Part shown: piece after piece, positions 52,518 to 61,840 of the stretch | Numbering within the stretch: the first letter of the stretch is position 1 | Layout: the number at the start of each line of letters is the position of its first letter | Source: Caryophanales bacterium UBA4694 | GTDB taxonomy: Bacteria > Bacillota_I > Bacilli_A > RFN20 > CAG-288 | Assembly: GCA_002404835.1 (NCBI GenBank) | Contig: DHKM01000022.1 | Coordinates: 35,154-99,153, forward strand | Length of the DNA stretch: 64,000 nucleotides | Reading direction: 5' to 3' | Notes under the pieces: generated by a model | Told to the model about the DNA's origin: nothing | Seen by the model: the letters and a program-made list of their open reading frames with translations, nothing else | Database searches by the model: none | Position numbers and translations under genes: made by a program

Positions 52518-53420
52518 CTACTTCTGAGCTTCAGCAATCTGCTTAGCAACTTCGTCAGCAAGATTGTCGGACTTCTTCTCGATACCTTCGCCGACAGCAT
52601 AACGGATGAAGGAAACAACACTGGCATCCTTTTCCTTGAGAACCTGAGCAACAGTCTTGGATTCATCAAGAACATAGGCTTCTTCACTCAAAACAGATTC
52701 GCCGAGGACTTTCTTGACCTTTCCTTCGACAATCTTCTTCTGGATGGCTTCCGGCTTGGAAGCAAACTTGGCATCCTGCTTTGCAGCTTCGAGTTCGATG
52801 GCGCTTTCCTTTTCGATGACAGCACTCGGGATATCTTCCATGACTCTGTAGGTCGGATTCATGGAGCAGACATTCAAAGCGATGCCGTTGGCAGTTTCGC
52901 TGTCTCCGCCCTTAAGGACGACCAAAGTAGCGATCTTACCATTCATATGGATATAAGGTCCGAAGACTTCGTCATCGGTCTTTTCGACAACAGCAAATCT
53001 ACGGAAATCAAGCTTTTCGCCAAGCTTGATGCCAGCATCGACGAAAAGATCATTCAAGGTCTTTCCTTCTTTGGTAAGGCAGGCTTTGGCAGTGGCAACA
53101 TCGGCCGGCTTGTTGGCTAAGACGACTTCATTGACTTCCTTAACCAAAGCGCGGAACGGATCGGAATTGGCGACAAAGTCGGTTTCAGAATTGACTTCGA
53201 TGATAGCGGCAGTATTGCCATTTACCATAACCCAGCTGACACCTTCGGCAGCAGTTCTGGTAGCGGCCTTCTTGGCCTGCTTGGCAATACCCTTTTCTCT
53301 CAACCAATCAGCAGCCTTGCTGACGTCTTCTCCATTGGCAAGAAGGGCCTTCTTGCAATCCATAAGACCAGCACCAGTGCGGTCTCTCAACTCTTTGATT
53401 AAATCGATCAAATTAGCCAT
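52518..53420 (-). CDS. tsf: Elongation factor Ts
   Basis: A 300-residue nucleotide-exchange factor for EF-Tu. The N-terminal UBA-like part has ELRDRTGAGLMDCKKAL, and the core signature VNSETDFVANSD is near 85-96. It starts two bases after the rpsB stop, in the order found in nearly all bacteria. Confidence 0.98.
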   Translation of the reverse strand: MANLIDLIKELRDRTGAGLMDCKKALLANGEDVSKAADWLREKGIAKQAKKAATRTAAEGVSWVMVNGNTAAIIEVNSETDFVANSDPFRALVKEVNEVVLANKPADVATAKACLTKEGKTLNDLFVDAGIKLGEKLDFRRFAVVEKTDDEVFGPYIHMNGKIATLVVLKGGDSETANGIALNVCSMNPTYRVMEDIPSAVIEKESAIELEAAKQDAKFASKPEAIQKKIVEGKVKKVLGESVLSEEAYVLDESKTVAQVLKEKDASVVSFIRYAVGEGIEKKSDNLADEVAKQIAEAQK

Positions 53421-53422
53421 TA

Positions 53423-54475
53423 TTACTTGCTCTCCTCAACAGCTTTTTCTTCGGCCTTCGGGGCTTCTTCTACTTTATCGGCAGGCTTCTTACCGGCATC
53501 TTCCGGCTTACGGCCATTTGCCGGCTTGGTGAACTTACGGAACTTGACCGGCTTACGCTTTGTTCTTCCGCCGTTCTTGGCCTTTCTCATAGCAATAGCA
53601 TCATCTCTGAGCTTCATACGGATGGCCTTGGTCTGTTCAGCCTGATCGACACCCTTGAGAATATCGTTCATGGTCTGGCTGGCAGCATCAGCATCCTTGT
53701 AAGCATAGATCGGTTCACCGCCCTTTCCTTCGACGACAGCATCGGCGAAGAGACCGACGATGATACGGATGGAAGCTTCACCATCATCATTGGCCGGAAC
53801 AAGATAATCGATCTCATCTGGATCAGTATTGGTATCACCTAAAGCAAAGACAGGGATGTGAAGAGCTCTTGCTTCATGAACAGCATTGTGTTCCTGCTTC
53901 GGATCGACGACGACAATAGCATTCGGAACGAAACGGATTTCCTTGATGCCTTCGAGGTTGGCGCTGAGCTTAGCCTTGAGCTTGAGGATTTCGGCTTGTT
54001 CCTTCTTCGGAAGCTTTTCAAGCTCTCCATTGAGCTCCTTGGCTTCGATATCCTTAAGAAGAGAAATTCTCTTCAAGATCGTACGGAAATTCGTAAGGGT
54101 TCCACCCAACCAACGATGGTTGACATAGAAAGAACCAGAACGGACTGCTTCTTCCTGGATGGCCTTCTGTGCATAAGCCTTAGTACCGACGAAAAGAACC
54201 TTTCCACCCTTGCTGACAATGTCCTTAAGAGCAATATAGGCTTTCTGGACCTGTTCAGAAGTCTTGTTGAGATTGATGATGTGGAGATTGTTTCTCTTGG
54301 TGTAGATGAACTGCTTCATCTTCGGATTCCAACGACTGACTCTGTGGCCGAAATGGCATCCTGCATCCAATAAGGTCTTCGGGCTGACAACAACATCAGT
54401 GTCCTTGTGGACAGTGCTAGCCATGACGTCAGCGGTTTCCGGCTTAACTTCTTCCTTAACTTCGTTTTCGCTCAT
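53423..54475 (-). CDS. rpsB: 30S ribosomal protein S2, with extended C-terminal tail
   Basis: A 350-residue S2 protein, about 100 residues longer than E. coli S2. Core blocks LLDAGCHFGHRVSRWNPKM, GGKVLFVGTK, NHRWLGGTLTNF and VVVDPKQEHNAVHEA are intact. Additions are an acidic N-terminus of about 25 residues and a Lys/Ala/Glu-rich C-tail of about 60 residues. The ATG at 54475 has AAGGAGG eight bases upstream. Its own promoter and a leader of about 160 bases precede it. Confidence 0.97.
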   Translation of the reverse strand: MSENEVKEEVKPETADVMASTVHKDTDVVVSPKTLLDAGCHFGHRVSRWNPKMKQFIYTKRNNLHIINLNKTSEQVQKAYIALKDIVSKGGKVLFVGTKAYAQKAIQEEAVRSGSFYVNHRWLGGTLTNFRTILKRISLLKDIEAKELNGELEKLPKKEQAEILKLKAKLSANLEGIKEIRFVPNAIVVVDPKQEHNAVHEARALHIPVFALGDTNTDPDEIDYLVPANDDGEASIRIIVGLFADAVVEGKGGEPIYAYKDADAASQTMNDILKGVDQAEQTKAIRMKLRDDAIAMRKAKNGGRTKRKPVKFRKFTKPANGRKPEDAGKKPADKVEEAPKAEEKAVEESK

Positions 54476-54669
54476 TTTGAGCCTCCTTTTTGTTGAACTT
54501 CTGAATGTTTCAAGATACCAACCCAACAGGTTATCCGTAGCAGACCCATCATTTTCAGGTCAGGGCTGAAGCTGTGCAAAGCCTGAAGTACTCGTCAGTA
54601 AGATTCACATTCATGGTTATTACGCTTACGCGCGAGCGATATTATATAACTTGGACGACCATAAGGCAA
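54476..54669 (-). promoter_or_regulatory. rpsB promoter and long structured leader
   Basis: On the minus strand TTGCCT (54664-54669) and TATAAT (54641-54646) are 17 bases apart. The leader runs from about 54634 to the rpsB ATG. It contains TTCAGG and CCTGAA about 22 bases apart, enough for a hairpin, and other short self-complementary parts. Length and structure would suit autogenous control by S2, but I cannot assign a known leader family. From 54670 to 54887 I see nothing recognisable. Confidence 0.6.
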
Positions 54670-54887
54670 GAAAAATCCGTTCTTCAATCCGCATCATTGC
54701 CCATTTTTCAAAGATTGAAACCAATAGCAAAAGAAGCAATAAAGGAAGTAGAAATGATAATTATCTTTGCCGCTCCCATTCGTTCAGGAAATCCTTATTA
54801 TTGCCAAGTTCGAATACCTACCTATCCCAATCTGTAAAACAAACAATATCACTTGTCAGTGAATTTCAGTAACTTTTGCCTAAGAGA

Positions 54888-55463
54888 CTAATCCTTGTCA
54901 GAATCATCGAAATCATCAAAAACGTGCTTTTTGGACCGATACTTCTTTTTCTCGTTATTCTCAACCATCTCCGCCCAGTCATGGCTATGATAAGGCGGAA
55001 CCTTTCCAGGAAAATGTCTCTCGATAAACTCATACCCTTTCTGACAATAAGGAATAAAGATAGTGGAGTTTTTATTTGTCGGTGTATTGGTTTTATGTTT
55101 TCCATCATCAATACAATAAAACTCTCCGTCGGATAGCAATACATATTTGACTTCAAGAACGTCTGCCATATTTATGGATTCCTCAAATCCAATCCAATAT
55201 CCCATTCTCCTAACAGTTTTATCATCGCAAATAACAATCTGACGTAGCCGATTCCAGTTTATTGTATAGGCGATAGAAAAACCTATGATAACAAAAACAG
55301 GAACCAAAGCAATAAGAGAATAAAGAGGTTCAGGCGTCGTTACCATATAAATAAACATACAGACCGATAGCAATGTTGAGGTGAAAAAGCAAAACATCAT
55401 CAAATAAACATCTTCAGGCATATCTTTATACACATCTTCCTTAAGGTTATCTTTATCTGCCAT
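54888..55463 (-). CDS. Two-helix membrane protein with possible PH-like domain
   Basis: A 191-residue protein: acidic N-terminus, two adjacent membrane helices (about residues 22-45 and 50-70), then a beta-rich cytoplasmic domain (VICDDKTVRRMGYWIGFEES) and an acidic/basic tail. GGGAG lies eight bases before the ATG at 55463. It is the third gene of a unit whose second gene has the same helix-hairpin plus beta-domain plan. I know no family. Confidence 0.7.
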   Translation of the reverse strand: MADKDNLKEDVYKDMPEDVYLMMFCFFTSTLLSVCMFIYMVTTPEPLYSLIALVPVFVIIGFSIAYTINWNRLRQIVICDDKTVRRMGYWIGFEESINMADVLEVKYVLLSDGEFYCIDDGKHKTNTPTNKNSTIFIPYCQKGYEFIERHFPGKVPPYHSHDWAEMVENNEKKKYRSKKHVFDDFDDSDKD

Positions 55464-55499
55464 ATGTTTCACTCCCTATTCATTAATCAAAATGAAAAC

Positions 55500-55970
55500 T
55501 CATTTGAAGAGCTTATCACCAAAATTTACAATGCAATCTTCTGCTTTCTTCAAAAACTCTTTATCTTTACATATGTTATTCATTTCAACCCACAATGTTT
55601 GATTAAAATCAAAACGGACAACAGAACCATCCGAGTAGTGGATCGACAATATCAACATTGCATGTCCATACTGAAGCTTCACGTGCTGTTTTAATTTCAA
55701 ATCCGTTACATCAGACCACTTATGAACGATTTTGTCTTTAGTTTTAATGCCTTCTTCCGTCATTGTCAAAGGGACATTCCAAAGCAAAGTCAACGACAGG
55801 ACAATGAAAAGAAAATCAATAAAACCAACGGATGAGCAAATGGATACAAAAATGATTCCGGACAAAGTTTCTATGTGACGTGGCCCTCCAAAAACCAGCA
55901 AAATACACAAAAAAGCAATTAAGATTTGAATCCAAAGAATAAATGGATATGGAAGAATTTTGCTTTTCAT
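55500..55970 (-). CDS. Two-helix membrane protein with bacterial-PH-like domain
   Basis: A 156-residue protein with two membrane helices (about 10-30 and 38-70, the second long or split) and a C-terminal beta domain (EEGIKTKDKIVHKWSDVTDL, ILSIHYSDGSVVRFDF) that resembles bacterial PH-type folds such as YcxB-like proteins. GGAGG lies nine bases before the ATG. The start overlaps the stop of the small upstream gene by four bases (ATGA). Function unknown. Confidence 0.72.
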   Translation of the reverse strand: MKSKILPYPFILWIQILIAFLCILLVFGGPRHIETLSGIIFVSICSSVGFIDFLFIVLSLTLLWNVPLTMTEEGIKTKDKIVHKWSDVTDLKLKQHVKLQYGHAMLILSIHYSDGSVVRFDFNQTLWVEMNNICKDKEFLKKAEDCIVNFGDKLFK

Positions 55971-56190
55971 GACTTCTTGCCTCCATAATATGTATTCACC
56001 ACACTATTTCCAATACGAATAGAATATCCATTTTCTTCAGACTCTAAAAATGTACCATCTTCTTTATCTTCGATATAAAGGTCAATTGGTACATAGGAAA
56101 GAAAAAAATCAAAATAACCTAATGATGAACTAAAGAAAAGCCCATTCCTAAGACTGAAACAATTGTAATAATCTGTTTCCTTTTTTTCAT
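55967..56190 (-). pseudogene. Small exported protein gene with a one-base frameshift
   Basis: From ATG 56190 (AAGG upstream) the frame gives MKKRKQIITIVSVLGMGF and then stops at a TAG. One more T in the TTTT run near 56127-56130 would join it to an open frame reading SSSLGYFDFFLSYVPIDLYI, then EDKEDGTFLESEENGYSIRI, ending at TGA 55967, which overlaps the next gene by ATGA. The joined product is about 74 residues with a signal-peptide-like head. The tight overlap argues the downstream part was functional until recently or still is. Confidence 0.6.
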
Positions 56191-56527
56191 TTCAATTGCC
56201 TTTTTTCTTATTTTATTCGCCACAGTATTTATTTGCAATAATTTTACTTAAAATAATCAGTCTCATGACAGATTCTCATTAACGAGGTTTCCCATTTTTC
56301 TTCACCACAATTACGTGAGGTCACTACATATTGTCTAATTGAATCAGAAAATCCCTACAAAAAATTAAAGAATCCAGTTTCAAGAAAATAAAAAGCCATG
56401 TGCTAGTCAAAAAGGATATAGACATGGGAAAACATATCCACACCTCTTCCCTATCAGACCAAATTTCCGTTTGTGGAAAAACAAAAGTGTCGTAAAATGA
56501 AAAGAGCAACCATAAGGAGGGACAGCC
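56191..56527. other. Intergenic stretch, probable rmuC promoter only
   Basis: AT-rich gap between the divergent membrane-protein unit and rmuC. TTTGTG and TAAAAT with a 17-base spacer lie shortly before the rmuC ribosome binding site and could be its promoter. I see no gene or RNA. Confidence 0.45.
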
Positions 56528-58081
56528 ATGGAAACAGGTCTGATCATCATTGCCTTAGTCTTTTCGTTTCTTTCGTTTATCGGAGTCTTCATTCTTCTCA
56601 TACACGAATTCAAGAAGAAGAACATAACAGAAAACGGCAGAATCGATTTTTCTGAAATCGAAAAAACACAGATTCAGTCTTCCAGTGAAATCAAAGCCAC
56701 CATCGACAACATGGAAAAGAATCTCGGAAACCTCATCGATGCCAAGATTGCGGAAAAATCCCAGAACCAAATGATCTGGCTTGTCGGAGAACTGAAGAAC
56801 AAATCCGATGAAGAGAATACAAGGCTGAACAAGTTCCAAAACTCCATCGAAGACAGACTTCAGTCCCAGAACAACATCCTATCCCAGCGCATCGACGAAA
56901 ACCTGAAGGAAATCCGTTCCAAGAACGAACAGCAGATGCTCCAGATTCAATCTTCCCTCAACCAGCAATCTAAAGCGCTCTATGATTCCTCCCAGTCCCA
57001 ACTGACCCTGATCCGCAATTCCCTTAGCGACCTTACCAAAGACAACACAAAACAGCTAAACCTCTTCGAACAGTCCATCCACAATTCGATGACGATGCAG
57101 ATCCAGGTGATAAACCAGAGAATCGATACCAACATGAAGTCCATCAACGACAAAGTAGACCAAGGACTGTCGCAAGGATTCAAAGGGGCATCCGAATCCA
57201 TGCAGAATCTCCAGAAACAGCTGGGTATCGTCGAGGAGGCACAGAAGAACATCGGTTCACTCCAGAACGAAATCTCGTCCCTGAACGGAATCCTATCCAA
57301 CAACCAGCAAAGAGGCAGATACGGAGAATGGCAGCTCGAGCTCCTTCTTGAAAACCTGTTCGAAGGACAGAAAGGAACCCTCTATGAAACCCAGTATGTC
57401 ATCCAGGAAGCAAACGGCGAAGAAAAGCAGCTCAAGCCCGATGCCGTCATCTTCCTTGACGGAGAAGCTCACCATCAGATAGCCTGCATCGATTCCAAGT
57501 TCTCCCTTGTCGGATACGAAGACCTCTTCGACCAGACCAAGCACCTATCCCAAGAAGAACAGGAAACCTGCAAGACAAAATTCCGCAATGCCCTGAAACT
57601 TAGAATCGACGAAACATCGAAATACATCATCAAAGGAAAGACGCTGATGAATGCCATCATGTTCGTCCCAAGCGATGGAGTATTCGCCTATGTCCACAAC
57701 GCATTTCCAGATCTAGTGGAATATGCCAAAAAGAAGAATGTCATCATGGTCTGTCCAACCATCCTACAACCTCTTCTTGCCTCCTTTAGACTGATCCAAA
57801 TCGATGCCAAGAAGAGCAAGAACATCGCCAAAATCAACGAAGCACTCAATGCACTAGGACAAGACTTCAGAAGATTCATGCCCCGCTGGGAGAAGTTAAG
57901 CAAATCCATAAGGACACTCAGTTCCGATTCCGAGAAATTCACGACAACGGTAAACAAGATCGGCAACCGATTCCAGAAAGTGCAGAACATCGAACTCTCC
58001 GATAACTCTCCTGAAGCAAACGAAATCGTAGACAGCGAAAACGAAGACGAGACTATCGAAGAGGAAAACCAGACGGACTGA
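56528..58081 (+). CDS. rmuC: RmuC family protein
   Basis: A 517-residue membrane-anchored protein of the RmuC family, thought to limit DNA rearrangements and carrying a restriction-endonuclease-like core. Residues 4-24 form a membrane helix; about 35-260 a long coiled coil with many Gln and Asn; about 265-460 the RmuC domain, with RGRYGEWQLELLLE, IDSKFSLVGYEDL and FVPSDGVFAYV blocks. The tail is acidic. AAGGAGG lies seven bases before the ATG. The defence-type helicase follows 113 bases after the stop. Confidence 0.95.
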   Translation: METGLIIIALVFSFLSFIGVFILLIHEFKKKNITENGRIDFSEIEKTQIQSSSEIKATIDNMEKNLGNLIDAKIAEKSQNQMIWLVGELKNKSDEENTRLNKFQNSIEDRLQSQNNILSQRIDENLKEIRSKNEQQMLQIQSSLNQQSKALYDSSQSQLTLIRNSLSDLTKDNTKQLNLFEQSIHNSMTMQIQVINQRIDTNMKSINDKVDQGLSQGFKGASESMQNLQKQLGIVEEAQKNIGSLQNEISSLNGILSNNQQRGRYGEWQLELLLENLFEGQKGTLYETQYVIQEANGEEKQLKPDAVIFLDGEAHHQIACIDSKFSLVGYEDLFDQTKHLSQEEQETCKTKFRNALKLRIDETSKYIIKGKTLMNAIMFVPSDGVFAYVHNAFPDLVEYAKKKNVIMVCPTILQPLLASFRLIQIDAKKSKNIAKINEALNALGQDFRRFMPRWEKLSKSIRTLSSDSEKFTTTVNKIGNRFQKVQNIELSDNSPEANEIVDSENEDETIEEENQTD

Positions 58082-58194
58082 ATCTTTACCGTTAAGAATG
58101 CGAATCCTCATCCATTTCTTTGATCTGTGCAAGTCAAATTTTCTATGTTACAATCAGACAGTATTATTCGATCAAAGAAAGGCGGATTCAGAAT

Positions 58195-61100
58195 ATGCTG
58201 CATGATGGTCTCTATGAACAGGTAATTAGCAAAAAGCTCGAAGAAGAATTATCAAAGACAGACAAAATTTTCCAGCTGGAAAACATCGATACAGCCGAAG
58301 CTTCCAAAGTGCTTTCCAAATATATTGCCGAAGTGGTACAGAAAGGTCTGGACCAGGTTCTGGACAATGGAGGCGGAATCTTCGAACAAATCGAACTTGC
58401 AAACCGCATCATCAACACGGTCGCAGATAAAACCAATGATGCGGATTTCACCTCACTTTCCGTATCCGACAAGGCGCAGGAACTACTTTCCCTGTTCGAT
58501 AAGAAGAACAGTATCCTGGCATTGGATCCAAAAGCTAAAATCGTCCGTCCGGAAACCTCCATCGCCGAAAGTTCATTGTTTACAGGTGCCGTAAGAGAGC
58601 CGCAGATGTTCACCGAACTGAAAAAGGAAATACTCTCCTGCGATAAAATCGACATGCTCGTCTCCTTCATCAAATGGAGCGGACTACGTCTGATCATGGA
58701 TGAACTGAAATCCTTTACCTCAAAAGGAGGGAAACTAAGGATCATCACGACTTCCTACATGGGAGCAACGGACGTAAAGGCAGTCGAAGAACTAAACCAG
58801 CTTCCCAACACAGACATCAAGGTAAGCTATGACACCAAACGGACACGGCTTCACGCCAAAACCTACGTCTTCTACAGAGACAGTGGATTCACGACCGCAT
58901 ACGTAGGTTCGTCAAACCTATCCAATGCCGCCATTTCCAGCGGCCTAGAATGGAACGTCAAAGTAACCAAAAAAGACCTTCCCGAAACCATCGAGAAAAT
59001 TCAGGCCACCTTCGAAAGCTATTGGAATTCCAATGAATTCGAAATCTATGACTCGAGCAAAAAAGAACGACTAGAACAAGCATTGAAATCCGAGAAATAC
59101 CCATCCGGAGAACCTGCCGCCATCTATACCATGGACATCAATCCTTATCCCTACCAGCAGGAAATCCTAGACCGGCTGGAAGCAGAAAGGAAAATACGCG
59201 GCCAAACTCACAATCTCGTCGTTGCAGCAACAGGAACCGGAAAAACAGTCATCTCTGCTTTGGACTACAAAAGATTCAGAAAGCAGAATCCAAAAAGCCA
59301 GTGTCGGCTCCTATTCGTGGCTCACCGGGAAGAAATATTGAAACAAAGTTTATCCACTTTCCGTGCAGTATTAAAAGATGCATGCTTTGGAGACATGTTT
59401 GTCGGAAACTATAAGCCTGAAACAATCAATCACCTTTTCATATCAATCCAGACATTCAACTCCCAGGAATTCACTACCAAGACAACAGAAGACTTCTATG
59501 ACTTCATCATCGTGGACGAATTCCACCATGCGGCAGCACCCACCTACCAAACTCTTTTATCCTACTATAAACCGAAGATTCTCCTCGGTCTTACCGCAAC
59601 CCCGGAACGTATGGACGGCAAAAACATTCTCACTTATTTCAACAACCGCATTGCCGCAGAAATCAGGCTTCCGGAAGCAATTGAAAGGAAACTGCTTTGC
59701 CCGTTCCAGTATTTCGGAGTGACAGATACCATCAATTTGGATCAGCTGAAATGGAACAAGGGAGGATACGACAAAAGCGAACTCAGCCAGTTATATGTCT
59801 ACAGCGGCAACCAGGCATTCACACGAGCAGACCTTGTCGTAACATCGCTCCTAAAATATACTACCGATATCCAGGAAGTCAAAGGCCTGGGTTTCTGCGT
59901 CTCCATAGAACACGCAAAATTCATGAGCGATTATTTCAACAAATGCAACATTCCCTCCATCGCTTTAAGCAGCCAATCCCTGGAAGACGAAAGAAAATCC
60001 GCAAAGGAAAAACTCATCAAAGGAGAAATCCGTTTCATTTTCGTCGTAGACATCTACAACGAAGGTGTAGACATCCCGGAAGTCAACACCATACTTTTCC
60101 TCCGTCCGACAGAATCCTTGACCGTATTCCTCCAACAACTAGGAAGAGGATTGCGTCTCAGCGACGAGAAAGACTGCCTTACCGTTCTCGATTTCATTGG
60201 TCAGGCAAACAAACATTACAATTTCGAAAGCAGGTTTGCAGCCCTTCTATCCAGCAGCAATAAAGGCGTACTCAATGAAATGAAGGATGGTTTCGTTTCC
60301 CTTCCGAAAGGATGCTTTATCCAGCTTGAAAAAGTAGCATCCAAATACATCCTGGAAAACATCCGTTCCTCCTATGGAAACACGGCAGGACTTATCTCTA
60401 AGATTGCCTCCTTCCAAGCCGATACCGGTCTATCCCCTACCCTCTCCAATTTCCTGACCTATTATCGTATGGATCCAAGAGCACTCTATAAATTCTCTTC
60501 CTTTTCAAGGCTCTGTGCACGGGCAGATGTCATAGCAGATTTCCATGAACCATTAGAAGATACAATTACCAAGTCGCTCTGCCGTTTTGCCAGCGTGGAT
60601 TCAAGAAGATGGATTGTTTTTATGATAAAAACGCTGACGAGTTTGAATAATCTCGATACCGGAATCCTTTCCGAATACGAGCTTAGGATGCTTCAGATGT
60701 TCTACGCCACTCTTTTCGGAAAAGGAATAGAAAATTACCATTCAGATGAGACAAAAAAACATTTCCAGATGCTGAAGGAAAGTCCCGTCATGGTTTCCGA
60801 AATCGTCGCCCTTCTTTCCTACAACTACAACCGCATCGACTTCCTTGACAAACATGTCGATATCGGATTCGACTGTCCACTAGACCTCTACTGCACCTAC
60901 TCGCGTGACCAGATCCTCGTGGCCATGGATTTTCTGAAACCGAACACCGTAAGAGAAGGCGTGAAATGGCTTGATAACAAGAAAACGGATATCTTTTTCG
61001 TCACCCTGAACAAATCCGACAAAGACTATTCCCCGTCGACCATGTACCAGGACTATTCCATCAACGAAAACCTCTTCCACTGGCAAAGTCAAAGCACGAC

Positions 61101-61341
61101 AAGCGCAGATGGAAAAGTAGGTCAAAGATATATCCACCACAAAGAGTTGAAAAGTCACGTCCTCCTTTTCGTCAGAGAATCCAAAACAGATACATTCGGA
61201 AACGCCCAAGCTTATACCTATCTAGGACCAGCAGACTATGTCTCCCATACCGGATCAAGACCGATGAACATCATCTGGAAACTCGAAAATCCGATTCCAG
61301 CCAAATACCTAAGAAAGACAAATAAGTTGATGGGTTCCTAA
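58195..61341 (+). CDS. PLD-type nuclease / SF2 helicase / DUF3427 fusion protein
   Basis: A 1048-residue protein of the restriction and phage-defence type. In order: helical N-terminus; phospholipase-D-like domain with LHAKTYVFYRDSGF near 219-232 and YVGSSNLSNAA; SF2 helicase with Walker A AATGTGKT near 345, DEFHH near 440, LGLTATPERMDG, and motif VI QQLGRGLRL; C-terminal DUF3427 from about residue 690. The start at 58195 (AAAGGCGG upstream, TACAAT -10 box near 58148) gives the family's beginning, MLHDGLYEQVISKKLEEEL; an upstream ATG would lie at or before the promoter. Neighbours are rmuC and a decaying mobile region. DNA binding and cleavage are predicted, not shown. Confidence 0.92.
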   Translation: MLHDGLYEQVISKKLEEELSKTDKIFQLENIDTAEASKVLSKYIAEVVQKGLDQVLDNGGGIFEQIELANRIINTVADKTNDADFTSLSVSDKAQELLSLFDKKNSILALDPKAKIVRPETSIAESSLFTGAVREPQMFTELKKEILSCDKIDMLVSFIKWSGLRLIMDELKSFTSKGGKLRIITTSYMGATDVKAVEELNQLPNTDIKVSYDTKRTRLHAKTYVFYRDSGFTTAYVGSSNLSNAAISSGLEWNVKVTKKDLPETIEKIQATFESYWNSNEFEIYDSSKKERLEQALKSEKYPSGEPAAIYTMDINPYPYQQEILDRLEAERKIRGQTHNLVVAATGTGKTVISALDYKRFRKQNPKSQCRLLFVAHREEILKQSLSTFRAVLKDACFGDMFVGNYKPETINHLFISIQTFNSQEFTTKTTEDFYDFIIVDEFHHAAAPTYQTLLSYYKPKILLGLTATPERMDGKNILTYFNNRIAAEIRLPEAIERKLLCPFQYFGVTDTINLDQLKWNKGGYDKSELSQLYVYSGNQAFTRADLVVTSLLKYTTDIQEVKGLGFCVSIEHAKFMSDYFNKCNIPSIALSSQSLEDERKSAKEKLIKGEIRFIFVVDIYNEGVDIPEVNTILFLRPTESLTVFLQQLGRGLRLSDEKDCLTVLDFIGQANKHYNFESRFAALLSSSNKGVLNEMKDGFVSLPKGCFIQLEKVASKYILENIRSSYGNTAGLISKIASFQADTGLSPTLSNFLTYYRMDPRALYKFSSFSRLCARADVIADFHEPLEDTITKSLCRFASVDSRRWIVFMIKTLTSLNNLDTGILSEYELRMLQMFYATLFGKGIENYHSDETKKHFQMLKESPVMVSEIVALLSYNYNRIDFLDKHVDIGFDCPLDLYCTYSRDQILVAMDFLKPNTVREGVKWLDNKKTDIFFVTLNKSDKDYSPSTMYQDYSINENLFHWQSQSTTSADGKVGQRYIHHKELKSHVLLFVRESKTDTFGNAQAYTYLGPADYVSHTGSRPMNIIWKLENPIPAKYLRKTNKLMGS

Positions 61342-61840
61342 ACCCGAAAGCCACCTGACAACGGATATCTTGCATTGATACTATCAGGGTAGACATTGCT
61401 TTCGAATGCTGGGAAATCATGTGCACACGTTTTTGAAAGGCGTTTACAGTATTTTTCGGCAATCCATTCCAAAAACATTCCGTAGAATTCTCCGCCTTCG
61501 TCTTCGGCAATAGGCCCTAATACGGATATAACCTTAATAACGTTTTCTTTAAGCATCTCTTTGCACAAAATGCTTTCGCGACGATTTCTTTTAAAGCAAT
61601 CAAACATATACACAGCGATATACTGAAACCCTCCGCTTTTAGCGTCGGAAATCATACGTGAAATGCAGGTCTTGCGTCGTTCCCATGTGCGCCTTATCCG
61701 AATAAATATTTACTATGTTGATATCTTTACCTTCAGCAAATTCTTTGTAGATGCAAACCTGCGCCTCTATGCTTTGTTCGTTTTGTCCGTGAGAACTGAA
61801 CCGAACGTATATTATTCCGTTTTCCAGTTTACCTCCGAGA
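61338..61840 (-). pseudogene. Serine recombinase (resolvase/integrase type), N-terminal catalytic part, broken
   Basis: Two frames together give the catalytic domain of a large serine recombinase. The first reads IIYVRFSSHGQNEQSIEAQ, where the serine of YVR.SS is the expected nucleophile, and goes on to IYSDKAHMGTTQDLHF; it stops at a TAA. The second, shifted by one base near 61660, reads RMISDAKSGGFQYIAVYMFD, then CFKRNRRES and LLE-type block MFLEWIAEKYCKRLS, and stops at 61338. The DNA-binding C-terminal parts are missing. It overlaps the end of the helicase gene by 4 bases. No clear start codon. A remnant of an integrated element. Confidence 0.75.

Noticed and set aside
54476..54526. 17-residue N-terminal extension of S2
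   Set aside because: It would need a TTG start and would translate through the GGAGG ribosome binding site of the real ATG.
54574..54872. Plus-strand frames upstream of rpsB
   Set aside because: They run opposite to the rpsB promoter and leader, have no binding sites and resemble no protein.
58120..58194. Longer N-terminus for the PLD-helicase protein
   Set aside because: The predicted -10 box lies inside it and the family sequence begins at the ATG at 58195.
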